DNA of 22,890 nt from DATKKX01 sp035542775 (GCA_035542775.1 DATKKX010000393.1:1-22890), one strand, 5' to 3'; counted from the first letter of the stretch, positions 7,253-15,813 are shown. A program made the numbers and translations. Notes: a model not told the origin generated them from the letters alone.

Positions 7253-8461
7253 TCATTCAGGGGACCATCTCCGGAGCTTGCCCACCGGCGGACTCGTTGC
7301 CAGCGATGCTTGCAGCATTGCGATGACCTTCTGCATTGCCCTCGATAGTCCCAGCAGGCCGGCCTTCTCCAATGGCAACCATCGCGGCTCGGAGGTCTGT
7401 TCCTCCGGAGCCCTCGGTCCAAGTGCCCGCGCCTTGACCGCGGCCCGTCGATTCCCCCCGGACCGCACCCTGCAAACATGGCCCACCAGCCGGATCGTTC
7501 GGTGCGTCAACTGATGGCGGAAATCGCAGAACGGTTGTGGATCGATGGCCCACGCCGGCGAAGCCACGGTCGTTCGGGCGATGCGGGCTGCCTCCCGAGC
7601 CGTCGTCTTGCAGTCGAGGACTGCGCTGGGCATTTCCCACAACCCACCCCACAAGCCTCGTGCGGGGCGTCGCACGAAGAGCCACCGCCCGGAGCGTCCG
7701 ATCGCCGCGATTATGTGCGTTTCGCATTTCACGGCTCGCTTTGCCGGCTTGTTCGGCAGGTCGATCACGGCTTCTGTCGCGTACGCGACGCACTTCTTCT
7801 GCAACGGGCAGGCCTCGCATCGCGCCGCCCTGCCCGGCAGGCATACCGTCGCCCCCAACTCCATGAGAGCCTGATTGAAGTCGCCGCACCGAGTCTCCGG
7901 AAGGAGGACCTCGGCCAACCGCCAGAAGGCCTCTCGTCCCGCCGTGGTCCGGGCGTTCTGTCGTGATCCGAACAGCCTGGCCAGAACGCGGACAACGTTG
8001 CCGTCGACGACCGGCGCCCGCTCCTCAAACGCCATGGAAGCTACGGCGCCGGCGATGTACCGTCCGACGCCGGGCAGCCTGCGGAGTTCGGCCGCCGTTT
8101 CCGGAAACCGCCCGCCGAAATCCTGGACCACTCTTCGCGCCGTCCGGTGCAGGTTCCGCGCCCGGGCGTAGTAGCCCAAGCCCGCCCACAGCCGCAGCAC
8201 CTCTTGCAGATCGGCCTCGGCCAGGTCCTGCACCGTGAGGAAGCGAGAACGGAATCGTTCGTAATAGGGGATGACCGTCGCGACCTGCGTTTGCTGGAGC
8301 ATGACCTCGCTCAGCCAGATGGCGTACGGATCATTGATCCGACGCCAGGGGAGGTCCCGTTTGCAGCGGCCGTACCAGCCCAGCAACGTGGAGCGAATCC
8401 AGCGGCGATATTTGGCATCCGGGGTCACGATGGTATCAGGGCATTGTAGCCGGATCAGCAT
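7253..8461 (-). CDS. mutY: A/G-specific adenine glycosylase MutY
   Basis: This 402-residue base-excision repair enzyme removes adenine mispaired with 8-oxoguanine. The HhH-GPD core contains LSEVMLQQTQV, with catalytic Glu52, the hairpin LPGVGRYIAGAV (129-140), and VDGNVVRVLAR, with catalytic Asp153. Four cysteines (C207, C215, C218, C224) form the [4Fe-4S] site. The C-terminal part (about 245-385) is the NUDIX-like 8-oxoG recognition domain (RGLWGGLWEMPS, FRHQLTHRTI). The first cysteine gap is seven residues, whereas known MutY enzymes have six. ATG at 8461 gives a normal N-terminus; the frame is open upstream to 8608, but that extra sequence is low-complexity. No strong ribosome site is visible. 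It converges on the radical SAM gene with 15 nt between stops. Confidence 0.93.
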   Translation of the reverse strand: MLIRLQCPDTIVTPDAKYRRWIRSTLLGWYGRCKRDLPWRRINDPYAIWLSEVMLQQTQVATVIPYYERFRSRFLTVQDLAEADLQEVLRLWAGLGYYARARNLHRTARRVVQDFGGRFPETAAELRRLPGVGRYIAGAVASMAFEERAPVVDGNVVRVLARLFGSRQNARTTAGREAFWRLAEVLLPETRCGDFNQALMELGATVCLPGRAARCEACPLQKKCVAYATEAVIDLPNKPAKRAVKCETHIIAAIGRSGRWLFVRRPARGLWGGLWEMPSAVLDCKTTAREAARIARTTVASPAWAIDPQPFCDFRHQLTHRTIRLVGHVCRVRSGGNRRAAVKARALGPRAPEEQTSEPRWLPLEKAGLLGLSRAMQKVIAMLQASLATSPPVGKLRRWSPE

Positions 8462-8691
8462 TCCGGATGCGGCTGGGCCCTGGGGAACGTCGGCGGGATG
8501 CCCCGGATTGGCCGGCCGGCGTAAAAAACGCCGATGTAGTTGCATGCGGTACGGGCCGTCGGTAGACTTCCCCTTCGTTGCTCGCGACCGCGGGCGTCGG
8601 TCATACAAGGTCGAAGGGGAAGGACAGCCGGCCGCCGCGAGACGCCGACACTGAGACGGTGACTTATCCCTCGCGATGTGGGAGAGCGTCG

Positions 8692-8940
8692 ATGACCATT
8701 CGCCTTTATAAATGGAGCAAGCGATTGTTGATACTGGCGGCAGCGCTGCCCGTGTTCCAGACGACTGGCACCTGCGATCTGAACAGTATCATCAGCGGCG
8801 CTTTTTCGGAGTTCGGAGCGGCGACCTTTGGTACGCTGGTGAGCTCGGCGACGGGGGTGCTGCTCCAGACGTACCCGTCGTCGGAGATGCTCCAGATACT
8901 CCTGGGCGGCAATCCCTTCCCGTTCTTTTACACAGGCTGA
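8692..8940 (+). CDS. Small exported or membrane peptide, paralog A
   Basis: This is an 82-residue unrecognised protein. A basic start (MTIRLYKWSKR) is followed by a hydrophobic run (LLILAAALPVFQ) and then TTGTCDLN, where a cysteine sits at the place of a lipobox but the residue before it is Thr, not Gly, Ala or Ser. The mature part is hydrophobic and rich in Ser, Gly and Phe (SGAFSEFGAATFGTLVSSA). The layout and several residues match the next gene, so the two look like tandem paralogs. GGGAGAG (8680-8686) lies before the ATG at 8692; in-frame starts further upstream give a non-signal-like N-terminus. The gene is divergent from mutY, with 230 nt between them that probably hold both promoters. 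Confidence 0.6.
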   Translation: MTIRLYKWSKRLLILAAALPVFQTTGTCDLNSIISGAFSEFGAATFGTLVSSATGVLLQTYPSSEMLQILLGGNPFPFFYTG

Positions 8941-9007
8941 TGTGCGCGGCGCAGGCATCGCTTGAGCCCAACGGAGACGCTGGTGTTTTGATCGCGAGTA
9001 CCGCACT

Positions 9008-9241
9008 ATGACCAACCGCTCTTTGCTTCACTATCGATGGATCAGGAAAGCGGCCTTCGTTTTGGCCGCCGTGCCGCTTCTCCAGTTATCCGCGTGCCAG
9101 ACGGGCACGAACCAGGTACTCGCCAACTTTGCCAACAGTATCCCGGCGACCGCTTTCGGCATCATGCAAGAGATCTTCCTGCTGCCGATCCAGACGCTCT
9201 GGCAGCTTGCTTTCACGCTTCCGACCGGCACCACTGCCTGA
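9008..9241 (+). CDS. Small predicted lipoprotein, paralog B
   Basis: This is a 77-residue protein with basic N-terminus MTNRSLLHYRWIRK, hydrophobic segment AAFVLAAVPLLQ and a good lipobox LSAC at about residues 27-30, so it is probably lipid-anchored. The mature part (QTGTNQVLANFANSIPATAFGIMQEIF) is short and hydrophobic. It resembles the preceding gene in the signal region (W, then LAA, P, LQ, C) and in spacing. The function is unknown. The ribosome site is weak (GCGAG). It is 67 nt downstream of paralog A and may be co-transcribed with it. Confidence 0.6.
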   Translation: MTNRSLLHYRWIRKAAFVLAAVPLLQLSACQTGTNQVLANFANSIPATAFGIMQEIFLLPIQTLWQLAFTLPTGTTA

Positions 9242-9252
9242 CCAGGCCGGGT

Positions 9253-9270
9253 ACGGGCGGGCCGGCCCGT
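9253..9270. terminator. GC hairpin after the small lipoprotein gene
   Basis: ACGGGC (9253-9258) and GCCCGT (9265-9270) can pair around GGGCCG, 11 nt after the stop codon at 9241. No T tract follows, so this is only terminator-like. Confidence 0.25.
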
Positions 9271-9413
9271 TGACCGCTCCCGCACATGCAGTGTGAGATT
9301 CGTCTCCCTGATAAGCGCCCCACTCGTACATTCCCACCAATAACGTCGCCGCAGAGGCTGGGCTGTGGCCGCGGCGTCGGGTACACTTGGCATGCTTGGT
9401 GCATCACGGGAAC

Positions 9414-11228
9414 ATGATCGAATCGAACCTCCTCGATGTCCTTGCCCGGCTCGGCGGGGCCGCTGACCGTTTGCGACGGGTTCTTCGTTTCGACTGGACC
9501 TCGCAGACCGAGCAAGCCGTCTGGGCCGCCCGTTTCCTGCTCGAATTGCAGTCGCGTCTGGGCGGCGGTCGCGCTTCCGGTATCGCGGGGGAGCTGTCAC
9601 TTGTCGGCATTGTCGGCGGCGCCTCCTCCGGCAAGAGCACCATCTTCAACAATCTCCTTGGCGGTCGGGCTGTCAGTCGTGTCACCGCCCGGGGGCACGC
9701 CACCCGGGGCCTGATCGCCGCCGTGCATGAGCGGCACCGGGACCGGGTCGAGGCGATGCTTGCTTCGGGGCTGTTGTTTCCAGCCTTCGCCCGCTGCACC
9801 TCGCTGCTTGATGATGACATCGCCGGCCAACCGGATGCTCTTCACGTCGTTTATCACTCCGTCGATGCCCTGCGGGATGTCGCCCTCTTCGATACCCCGG
9901 ATTTCACCTCCGAGCCCGCCCGGGTCGAAGGCGATATCGCCCTGACGACGCTGCCCTGGTATGACCGGCTGATCGTGATCATCGATCATGAACGCTGGTT
10001 CGACCGCCAGGCCATCGGCCACCTCCGCGACGAGTCCGCCCGGTTCGGACAGCGACGCTTCGTGGTGTTCAATCGCGGCCAGGCGGGTCCGATGGCCGAG
10101 GATCAACAGGAAAGACTGGCCCAGCAGGCCGGCCGGCTTGCCGCCGACGGCTTCCAGATGATCGAGTTTCGTCAGGGCCGCGGTCGATGCACGTTTCCAC
10201 CAAACACACTGGCGCCCCTGCTGCAGAGGCTCGCCGAACCGATTCTGTCGCGCCGTGCTCCGCTGCTGCGATTCCTTGGCCGCGCCGCCACGAGCGTGTT
10301 GAACAACAACGGCGAACGACGCTCGCGGCTCGCCGGCCTCTCTGTCGCCCTGGAGAGGGCCGCCTTGTCGGCCGTACCCTCGCGAACCGATTGCATCGCT
10401 TCCCTGATGACCAGCGACGAAAAACGGCATCTCGATGTCATTGCCCGCACGCTTCGTGTCCGCGAGACCAGGGAGTGGCTGGCACGCCAGGCCGATCGAA
10501 TCCGGCAGGCGCTGCGTCGGCGCGTGCCCCTCATTGGCGGCATGCTGCCCGCTTCGGCGAGTGTGGCCGGCCCGGCCGCCGACGCGCCCGATCGAGCGAC
10601 GGTGGGGTGGGAGGTTTTCTGCGCCCGCTGCCGCCGGCAGCTCGCCGCCATCGACGAAGCCGTGTCAGGCAGCGATTTTTGGAGCGAGATCCGGCGCTGG
10701 ACGTCGATTGAGCCGCCGCCCAGCCGCAAGGAGCTGAACGAACAGTGCCGTGACCGGATCAACGCTCTTATGACCAGGCTCGACGCCGCGATCAAGACCT
10801 GGACTGCCAAAGTCGAGTCCGAATGCCGAGGCGTCGCCCCGCATCTGCTTGGCGCGGTTGGGGCCACGGCCCTGGCCGGTGCGATCGTCCTGATCGCGGT
10901 CGCCGGGCCGGTGACCGCGTTGACCTGGCCGGTCATCAGTGTCGCACTGGGAAAGGCGGTGGCGACCCTGCTGGCCAGCGCCGGTGCCGGAGCAGTCGCC
11001 GGCAGGCCGCTCACGCGGCTGCTGGTCGTCATTCAGGAGAAGCTGCTCGGCAGCGATGAATTTCTGGCCGTCGGCGAGGCCGTGGAGGAATACCGGCAGG
11101 CCATTGCCCAATTCGGGCGGGCGGCTGCCGCCGGGTGCTTTGCCCACGCCCAGGCGCTCGTGCTGCCGGATGATGACGAATTGACCCGCGCACTGACAGT
11201 CCTGTGCGATGCCGTGGAGGCCGATTGA
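9414..11228 (+). CDS. Large membrane GTPase, dynamin-like (first of pair)
   Basis: This is a 604-residue protein. The GTPase domain shows the P-loop GGASSGKST (68-76), a probable switch I threonine in GHATRGLI (about 94-101), and a G3 motif DTPDF (160-164) in which Asp replaces the usual Gly. The G4 region reads VVFNRGQAG (about 217-225), not NKxD, so guanine specificity may be altered. A long helical region (about 280-470) follows, then two adjacent hydrophobic segments (about 477-530) and a final helical part. This order (GTPase, helical stalk, membrane hairpin) is that of bacterial dynamin-like and YfjP-type proteins. ATG at 9414 has CGGGA upstream; TTG at 9387 would add nine residues. The stop overlaps the next start (TGATG), so the two GTPases are translationally coupled. 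The role is inferred to be at the membrane; the substrate is unknown. Confidence 0.75.
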   Translation: MIESNLLDVLARLGGAADRLRRVLRFDWTSQTEQAVWAARFLLELQSRLGGGRASGIAGELSLVGIVGGASSGKSTIFNNLLGGRAVSRVTARGHATRGLIAAVHERHRDRVEAMLASGLLFPAFARCTSLLDDDIAGQPDALHVVYHSVDALRDVALFDTPDFTSEPARVEGDIALTTLPWYDRLIVIIDHERWFDRQAIGHLRDESARFGQRRFVVFNRGQAGPMAEDQQERLAQQAGRLAADGFQMIEFRQGRGRCTFPPNTLAPLLQRLAEPILSRRAPLLRFLGRAATSVLNNNGERRSRLAGLSVALERAALSAVPSRTDCIASLMTSDEKRHLDVIARTLRVRETREWLARQADRIRQALRRRVPLIGGMLPASASVAGPAADAPDRATVGWEVFCARCRRQLAAIDEAVSGSDFWSEIRRWTSIEPPPSRKELNEQCRDRINALMTRLDAAIKTWTAKVESECRGVAPHLLGAVGATALAGAIVLIAVAGPVTALTWPVISVALGKAVATLLASAGAGAVAGRPLTRLLVVIQEKLLGSDEFLAVGEAVEEYRQAIAQFGRAAAAGCFAHAQALVLPDDDELTRALTVLCDAVEAD

Positions 11229-13093
11229 TGTCGCTCGCCGGCAATACATCATTGCCGCAGGCCGGCAAGGCAGCAGAGGAGCTTGGGCGCATCAACGCCG
11301 AATTGGCCGCCTTGATGCAGTGCCCGCCCGCCGAGCTCGTCGCCGGCGCTGATCGAAGCCTCAGCGACTCGCTGATCATCTGCGGCATCCTCGGTGGCAA
11401 GGATGTCGGTAAATCGACTTTGATCAACGCTCTGGCAGAGCGACCCGTCTCCGGCGGTCATGAGGAGGTCGGCGACGGGACGATCCGCCCGATGGCCTAT
11501 ATCCATCGTGACGCGGTTTCCTCATACCGGGGCCGTTTCGCGGATAGGCCCGAACTCATCGGCTCGCTGGAAATCTGCGAGCATGCCGCCGATGCCATCC
11601 GCAACGTCGTTCTCGTCGATCTGCCCGATTTCGACAGCGATCTGCCGCGCCATGTGGAGACGGTAAAGGCATTGCTCCCGCTGCTGGACCGCATTATCTG
11701 GGTGGTCACGCCCCGCAAAATCGCCGACCGTGAATGGGTGCGGCTGCTTCGCGATACCGTGAAGGCTCGCGACAACGTCCATTGCGTGCTGAACAAGGCC
11801 GACGAGCTTCTCGGCGACGACGATTACGCCAGGGGCCTTCCGCCGACGTGGTTGCAGGAGCAGCTTGGTTGGGCTTGCGGCATCCTTGAGCAGTCCCAGT
11901 GCCCGTACGACGGCGATCACCTGTTCGTCCTTGCGGCCAGGGCGCCGTCCGTCGAGGCATTCGCCAGCCTGGTATCACAACGCTGGGGCGACCCCGGATG
12001 GTTGAAGTATCGCAATGATCGGAACGCCGTTTCCGCGATCGGAAAACAGTTGGTCGAAGAGCTTGCCCGCCTCCGCGAATGCGTGCTGGCCCCGCTCGCC
12101 GCCGATCGGGCCCAAGCCATCAAGCGAGCCAATCGACAGCTTGAGCTTCGGCACAACGCCGATCGCATCTCCGCCCACTACCGGCTCGACGATTGGACAC
12201 GAAGGCTCGACGCCGCCTGTGACGCAGATCGCCATCAGCAGTTAGTCAACGAAGCCTTCGGTGTTGAGTTCTGCGGTACCGTGGGCCGGCGGCTGGCACT
12301 TGGCCGGCGGAGCGAGACGGAGCTGGCCGACGAATTGCTCGCCGAGCACGTCGGGCTCTGGCCGATCCTGCCGATCATCTTCTGGCCCATGCGATGGCTC
12401 GTCCGCCGCGTTGGAGCCCGATTCGCGGGGCTTCGTTGGACGACAAGTGACGCGGGTGAGGAGATCTTCACGGTTCGCGGGCAATCGCTGGAGGAGCGGT
12501 TACAGCTTTACCTGGACCGTTTTCGCGGCGACCACGGCCGCGTCATCCAACGATTCAACCTGGCGGCCAGGCTGCCGGATGTTGCCCCGATGGCCCGGCA
12601 TGTTGCCGCCCGCTCCGCGATGCTCGTGTCCGAGATCGACGACGAAATCCTCGCCTTGCTTCGACAGGCCTATCGCGGTCCGTCATTTGTGACCCGCTGG
12701 CTGCTCTGGCTCATCCTGATCTGGTTTCCGCTGGGCCAGCCGTTGGCCGATGGGTTCCTGAAACTGGTCGGCGCAGAGGGGAAGGTAGATATCCTCGGCG
12801 GCATGCTGACGGTCGTCAGTGCCATGGGAGCCGTGCACCTTCTGACCGGGCTGGTCTTCGTCGCGTTCGTCTACACGATCATTCTGGCGTCGATGTATGC
12901 GCGGTGCGTCGGTCGTGTTCGTCGGGCGAGGAGGAGTTCGGCCGACTCGGCCGGGGACGGCGAAAGTCAGGCACTGGCCGAACGGATCGACGACTTGCTG
13001 GTGGCCGAGATCGTCGTCGGCGTCTCGCGGCCGTTCGTGGAGGTGCGGCAGCAGCTTGACGACTTGCGGCAGCGTCTCGGACGATTATCCTGA
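11228..13093 (+). CDS. Large membrane GTPase, dynamin-like (second of pair)
   Basis: This is a 621-residue protein. Its GTPase motifs are more canonical than those of its neighbour: P-loop GGKDVGKST (56-64), G3 DLPDFDS (131-137, again with Asp for Gly) and a full G4 NKAD (189-192). A helical region follows, then a short hydrophobic patch (WPILPIIFWPMRWLV, about 383-397), two strong membrane segments (about 489-511 and 523-559), and a polar C-terminal helix with heptad-like leucines (about 580-620). ATG at 11228 is preceded by GGAGG (11216-11220) and overlaps the stop of the first GTPase by one base. Two non-identical GTPases side by side recall paired bacterial dynamins that work as hetero-oligomers. 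Only six bases separate it from the MutS-like gene. Confidence 0.77.
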   Translation: MSLAGNTSLPQAGKAAEELGRINAELAALMQCPPAELVAGADRSLSDSLIICGILGGKDVGKSTLINALAERPVSGGHEEVGDGTIRPMAYIHRDAVSSYRGRFADRPELIGSLEICEHAADAIRNVVLVDLPDFDSDLPRHVETVKALLPLLDRIIWVVTPRKIADREWVRLLRDTVKARDNVHCVLNKADELLGDDDYARGLPPTWLQEQLGWACGILEQSQCPYDGDHLFVLAARAPSVEAFASLVSQRWGDPGWLKYRNDRNAVSAIGKQLVEELARLRECVLAPLAADRAQAIKRANRQLELRHNADRISAHYRLDDWTRRLDAACDADRHQQLVNEAFGVEFCGTVGRRLALGRRSETELADELLAEHVGLWPILPIIFWPMRWLVRRVGARFAGLRWTTSDAGEEIFTVRGQSLEERLQLYLDRFRGDHGRVIQRFNLAARLPDVAPMARHVAARSAMLVSEIDDEILALLRQAYRGPSFVTRWLLWLILIWFPLGQPLADGFLKLVGAEGKVDILGGMLTVVSAMGAVHLLTGLVFVAFVYTIILASMYARCVGRVRRARRSSADSAGDGESQALAERIDDLLVAEIVVGVSRPFVEVRQQLDDLRQRLGRLS

Positions 13094-13098
13094 GAAGC

Positions 13099-15048
13099 AT
13101 GGCCTTCTCGAATCTGCCGCCGCTGCCTGCCGATTTTTCTCGGCGATCGGCCTGGTTACAGCAAGTCGCCGCGCTGACGAAAGAACAGCATGCCGTCAGC
13201 CGATCACGGGAACTGGCCTGGTCCTGGACCCGGCTCTTCACATTTCTGTGTATCCCCATAGGTGGATACTATTACCTCGCCCAGAGCGCCAACTGGGGCA
13301 GTTGGCTGGCCGTCGGCGGCTTCGCCTTGTTCTGCGTCGCCGTCCTCCGGCATCACACCTGTCTGTCGCGGACCCTCCGCCTGCGGTTGCAGCGGGATAT
13401 CATCGCCGAATCCGAACAGCGTATCGCCGGCGGGCCGGTCATCATCCGCACCGGCATGGCACCCGCCGCGACGGAGGTTTGGCAGGAGATCTGCCGACGC
13501 CTTGACGGTGACGCGCCGTCGCAATCGCTGAGCCCGCAGGAAATCGATGACCTTGATCTCTACGGCGAACCGTCCAGCCTGTTCGGCATCTTGAATCGCA
13601 CCTCCACGCCGGTCGGCGAGGCGCGGCTGGCGCACGCCCTGGAACATCCGCTCTCCTCCGTCGAGCCGATCCAGTCGCGTCAGACCGCGGTCCGCTGGCT
13701 GGCGGAGCACGCCGCTGAGCGGCTGCAATTGATGGCCGCGGCGGCCGGCCTGCGCGTCTTCCGCGCTGCCTGCACGCGGCTGTATGAGGTCATCCGTGAT
13801 GCCACGCCGCTGCCCGGTCCGCGCCGCGCGGTGGCCCTGCGGTTGTGGAGTCTGGCCGGGCCTGCTGGCATCTTTCTGGGTGTTGCTGCCAGGTACGGGT
13901 GGATCGAGATCCCCTTGCCCTGGATGCCGCTTGTTGTGGTGCTCCTCATCAACGCGGTGCTCGTGCAGACTTTCCTCCGCGAGGTTCGTGTACGAATCCG
14001 CCCCTGGCTGGACCTGGGCGACGCTGTCGAGCGGCTGCTCTTCTTCACGGAAGTCGCGGCAAAGTCCGTGCCGGCCGACGGCCTGCTCGGCGAGCAGCAT
14101 CGGCGGCTGCGGGCGGCGCTGGGCCGCGGGTGCCTGCCCTCACTGGCGAGCCGCATCCCGCTGCTCTACTTCGGGCTCTCGGGCATGATGCACGCCCTCG
14201 TCGATCTGCTCATCTTCTGGGATTTGCACGTGCTTTGGCTGCTGGAGCGGTGTTATCTAAGGCACCGCGCGCCGCTCATCGATGTATTCGCGGCGCTGGC
14301 CGAGTGCGAGCTGCTCTCCAGCCTGGCGAGCTTTGCCGCCGAGGAAGGCGACGCTGTCTGGCCGAGGTTCGTGCCGGATCGGTGCGGCATCGAGATTGAA
14401 AACGGTCGCCATCCGCTGATCGCGTCCAAGACGGCGGTGTGCAACTCGCTCTCGCTGGATGAGCGGTGCAACACCTGGATCGTCACCGGCTCCAATATGT
14501 CCGGCAAGTCGACCTTTCTGCGAATGGCCGGCGTGAACGTCCTGTTGGCTCGCATCGGCTCGGCGGTGACGGCCGGCCGCGCTACGCTGGCTCCCATCGA
14601 TCTGCTGACCGACCTGCGGATCCGCGACGATCTCTCGCGGCAGGAGAGCTACTTCCTGGCCGAGGTGCGGCAGGTCCGGCGGATGGTCGAAGCGACGAAG
14701 GCCGGGCGGCGGTTCTTCGCCTTGATCGACGAGCCGTTTCGCGGGACCAATTCGCCGGAACGCGTCGCCGCGGCCAGTGCCGTGATCTCGGCCCTGATCG
14801 ACGGTAGCGGGCTCCAGCTCGTCGCCACGCACGACGCGGCTTTGACCATCCTGGGCGAGAAGCCCCGGGCGGCGAACCGCCATTTTCAGGAATCGCTGGA
14901 TCAGGGACAGATGGTCTTCGACTACAAGCTCCGCCCCGGCCCGGCCCGGAGCCGCAACGCCCTGAACGTGCTGGAGGCCGAAGGCTATCCGCCGCAGGTC
15001 GTGGCCGAGGCCCGGCGGTTGCTGGCGGAGATGGGAGTGCCGGCGTAA
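13099..15048 (+). CDS. Membrane-anchored MutS-family ATPase
   Basis: This is a 649-residue protein. Its last 220 residues are a MutS-type ABC ATPase: Walker A GSNMSGKST (464-472), the signature-like stretch DDLSRQESYFLAEVRQ (510-525), Walker B FFALIDEPFRGTN (539-551, Asp544 and Glu545) and the His-loop ATHD (577-580). A MutS core segment (LFGILNRTSTPVGEARL) lies at about 161-177. The N-terminal mismatch-recognition domain is absent. In its place are two hydrophobic segments (about 45-60 and 67-83) and a further hydrophobic pair (about 250-290), so the protein is probably membrane-bound with its ATPase in the cytoplasm. It is not canonical MutS and not MutS2: no Smr domain follows. Membrane MutS relatives of unknown role exist in other phyla. 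Co-location with two membrane GTPases suggests a joint function. Confidence 0.8.
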   Translation: MAFSNLPPLPADFSRRSAWLQQVAALTKEQHAVSRSRELAWSWTRLFTFLCIPIGGYYYLAQSANWGSWLAVGGFALFCVAVLRHHTCLSRTLRLRLQRDIIAESEQRIAGGPVIIRTGMAPAATEVWQEICRRLDGDAPSQSLSPQEIDDLDLYGEPSSLFGILNRTSTPVGEARLAHALEHPLSSVEPIQSRQTAVRWLAEHAAERLQLMAAAAGLRVFRAACTRLYEVIRDATPLPGPRRAVALRLWSLAGPAGIFLGVAARYGWIEIPLPWMPLVVVLLINAVLVQTFLREVRVRIRPWLDLGDAVERLLFFTEVAAKSVPADGLLGEQHRRLRAALGRGCLPSLASRIPLLYFGLSGMMHALVDLLIFWDLHVLWLLERCYLRHRAPLIDVFAALAECELLSSLASFAAEEGDAVWPRFVPDRCGIEIENGRHPLIASKTAVCNSLSLDERCNTWIVTGSNMSGKSTFLRMAGVNVLLARIGSAVTAGRATLAPIDLLTDLRIRDDLSRQESYFLAEVRQVRRMVEATKAGRRFFALIDEPFRGTNSPERVAAASAVISALIDGSGLQLVATHDAALTILGEKPRAANRHFQESLDQGQMVFDYKLRPGPARSRNALNVLEAEGYPPQVVAEARRLLAEMGVPA

Positions 15049-15138
15049 GAACCGATCAAAACCGATCTGCGACCGTCATGGGGCGGTTCTGAATCTGAAC
15101 AGCCGATGATCGCCGCAAATGACGAGGAGGTTACATCC

Positions 15139-15813
15139 ATGAAACTCGCTGCATTTCTCAGCTTTTTCGCAGCCCTTGCCATGGTCGGCGGTGCGCAGCC
15201 CCCGGCGGCGTCTCGCTCCGCCGCTGACGACGCCAAGGCCCTGCCTTCGCCCCAGTTGGCCGGGCCGATGTCCCTTGAGGAGACACTCGTCGCCCGACGG
15301 TCGGTCCGCCAGTTCACCGGTGCCCCGCTGACGCTCGATCAGATCAGCCAGCTCTGTTGGGCGGGCCAGGGCATTACCGAACCGAAGCGCGGCCTGCGGA
15401 CCGCCCCGTCCGCCGGAGCCCTCTATCCCATCGAGCTGTACATCGTGACGGCCGACGGCGTCGATCACTATCTGCCCGACGGCCACAAGCTCGAACGGCA
15501 TGTCGGCGGCGATCTGCGACCGGCCCTCAAGAGCGCGGCGAACGACCAGGAATCGATCGGTCAGGCGGGCACCTGCGTGGTTATCACCGCCGTGATGGAG
15601 CGAACCAGCCGCAAGTACGGCGAGCGGGCCGAGCGTTTCTGCTACGTCGAGGCCGGTCACGTCGGGCAGAACATCCTGCTCCAGGCGACCAGCCTCAACC
15701 TCGCCGGCGTGCCCATGGGCGCGTTCGACGACGACAAGGTCGCGGCGGCGCTGAAGCTGCCGAAGGATCGGCGCGTGCTGTATTTGGTGGCGATCGGACA
15801 TCCGCGGAAGTGA
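15139..15813 (+). CDS. Exported SagB-type nitroreductase-family oxidoreductase
   Basis: This is a 224-residue protein. A signal peptide (MKLAAFLSFFAALAMVGGAQ) is followed by a nitroreductase domain of the SagB/thiazole-oxidase type: RRSVRQFTG (53-61), SQLCWAGQGIT (70-80), APSAGALYPIELY (89-101), and the FMN-associated helix YVEAGHVGQNILLQA (about 171-185). The enzyme should bind FMN and carry out a redox reaction outside the cytoplasm; the substrate is unknown. No YcaO or azole-peptide gene is nearby, so a peptide-modifying role is not supported. ATG at 15139 has GAGGAGG (15124-15130) upstream and gives the signal peptide directly; ATG at 15106 would put 11 polar residues in front of it. It lies 90 nt after the MutS-like gene and has its own good ribosome site. 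Confidence 0.83.
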   Translation: MKLAAFLSFFAALAMVGGAQPPAASRSAADDAKALPSPQLAGPMSLEETLVARRSVRQFTGAPLTLDQISQLCWAGQGITEPKRGLRTAPSAGALYPIELYIVTADGVDHYLPDGHKLERHVGGDLRPALKSAANDQESIGQAGTCVVITAVMERTSRKYGERAERFCYVEAGHVGQNILLQATSLNLAGVPMGAFDDDKVAAALKLPKDRRVLYLVAIGHPRK

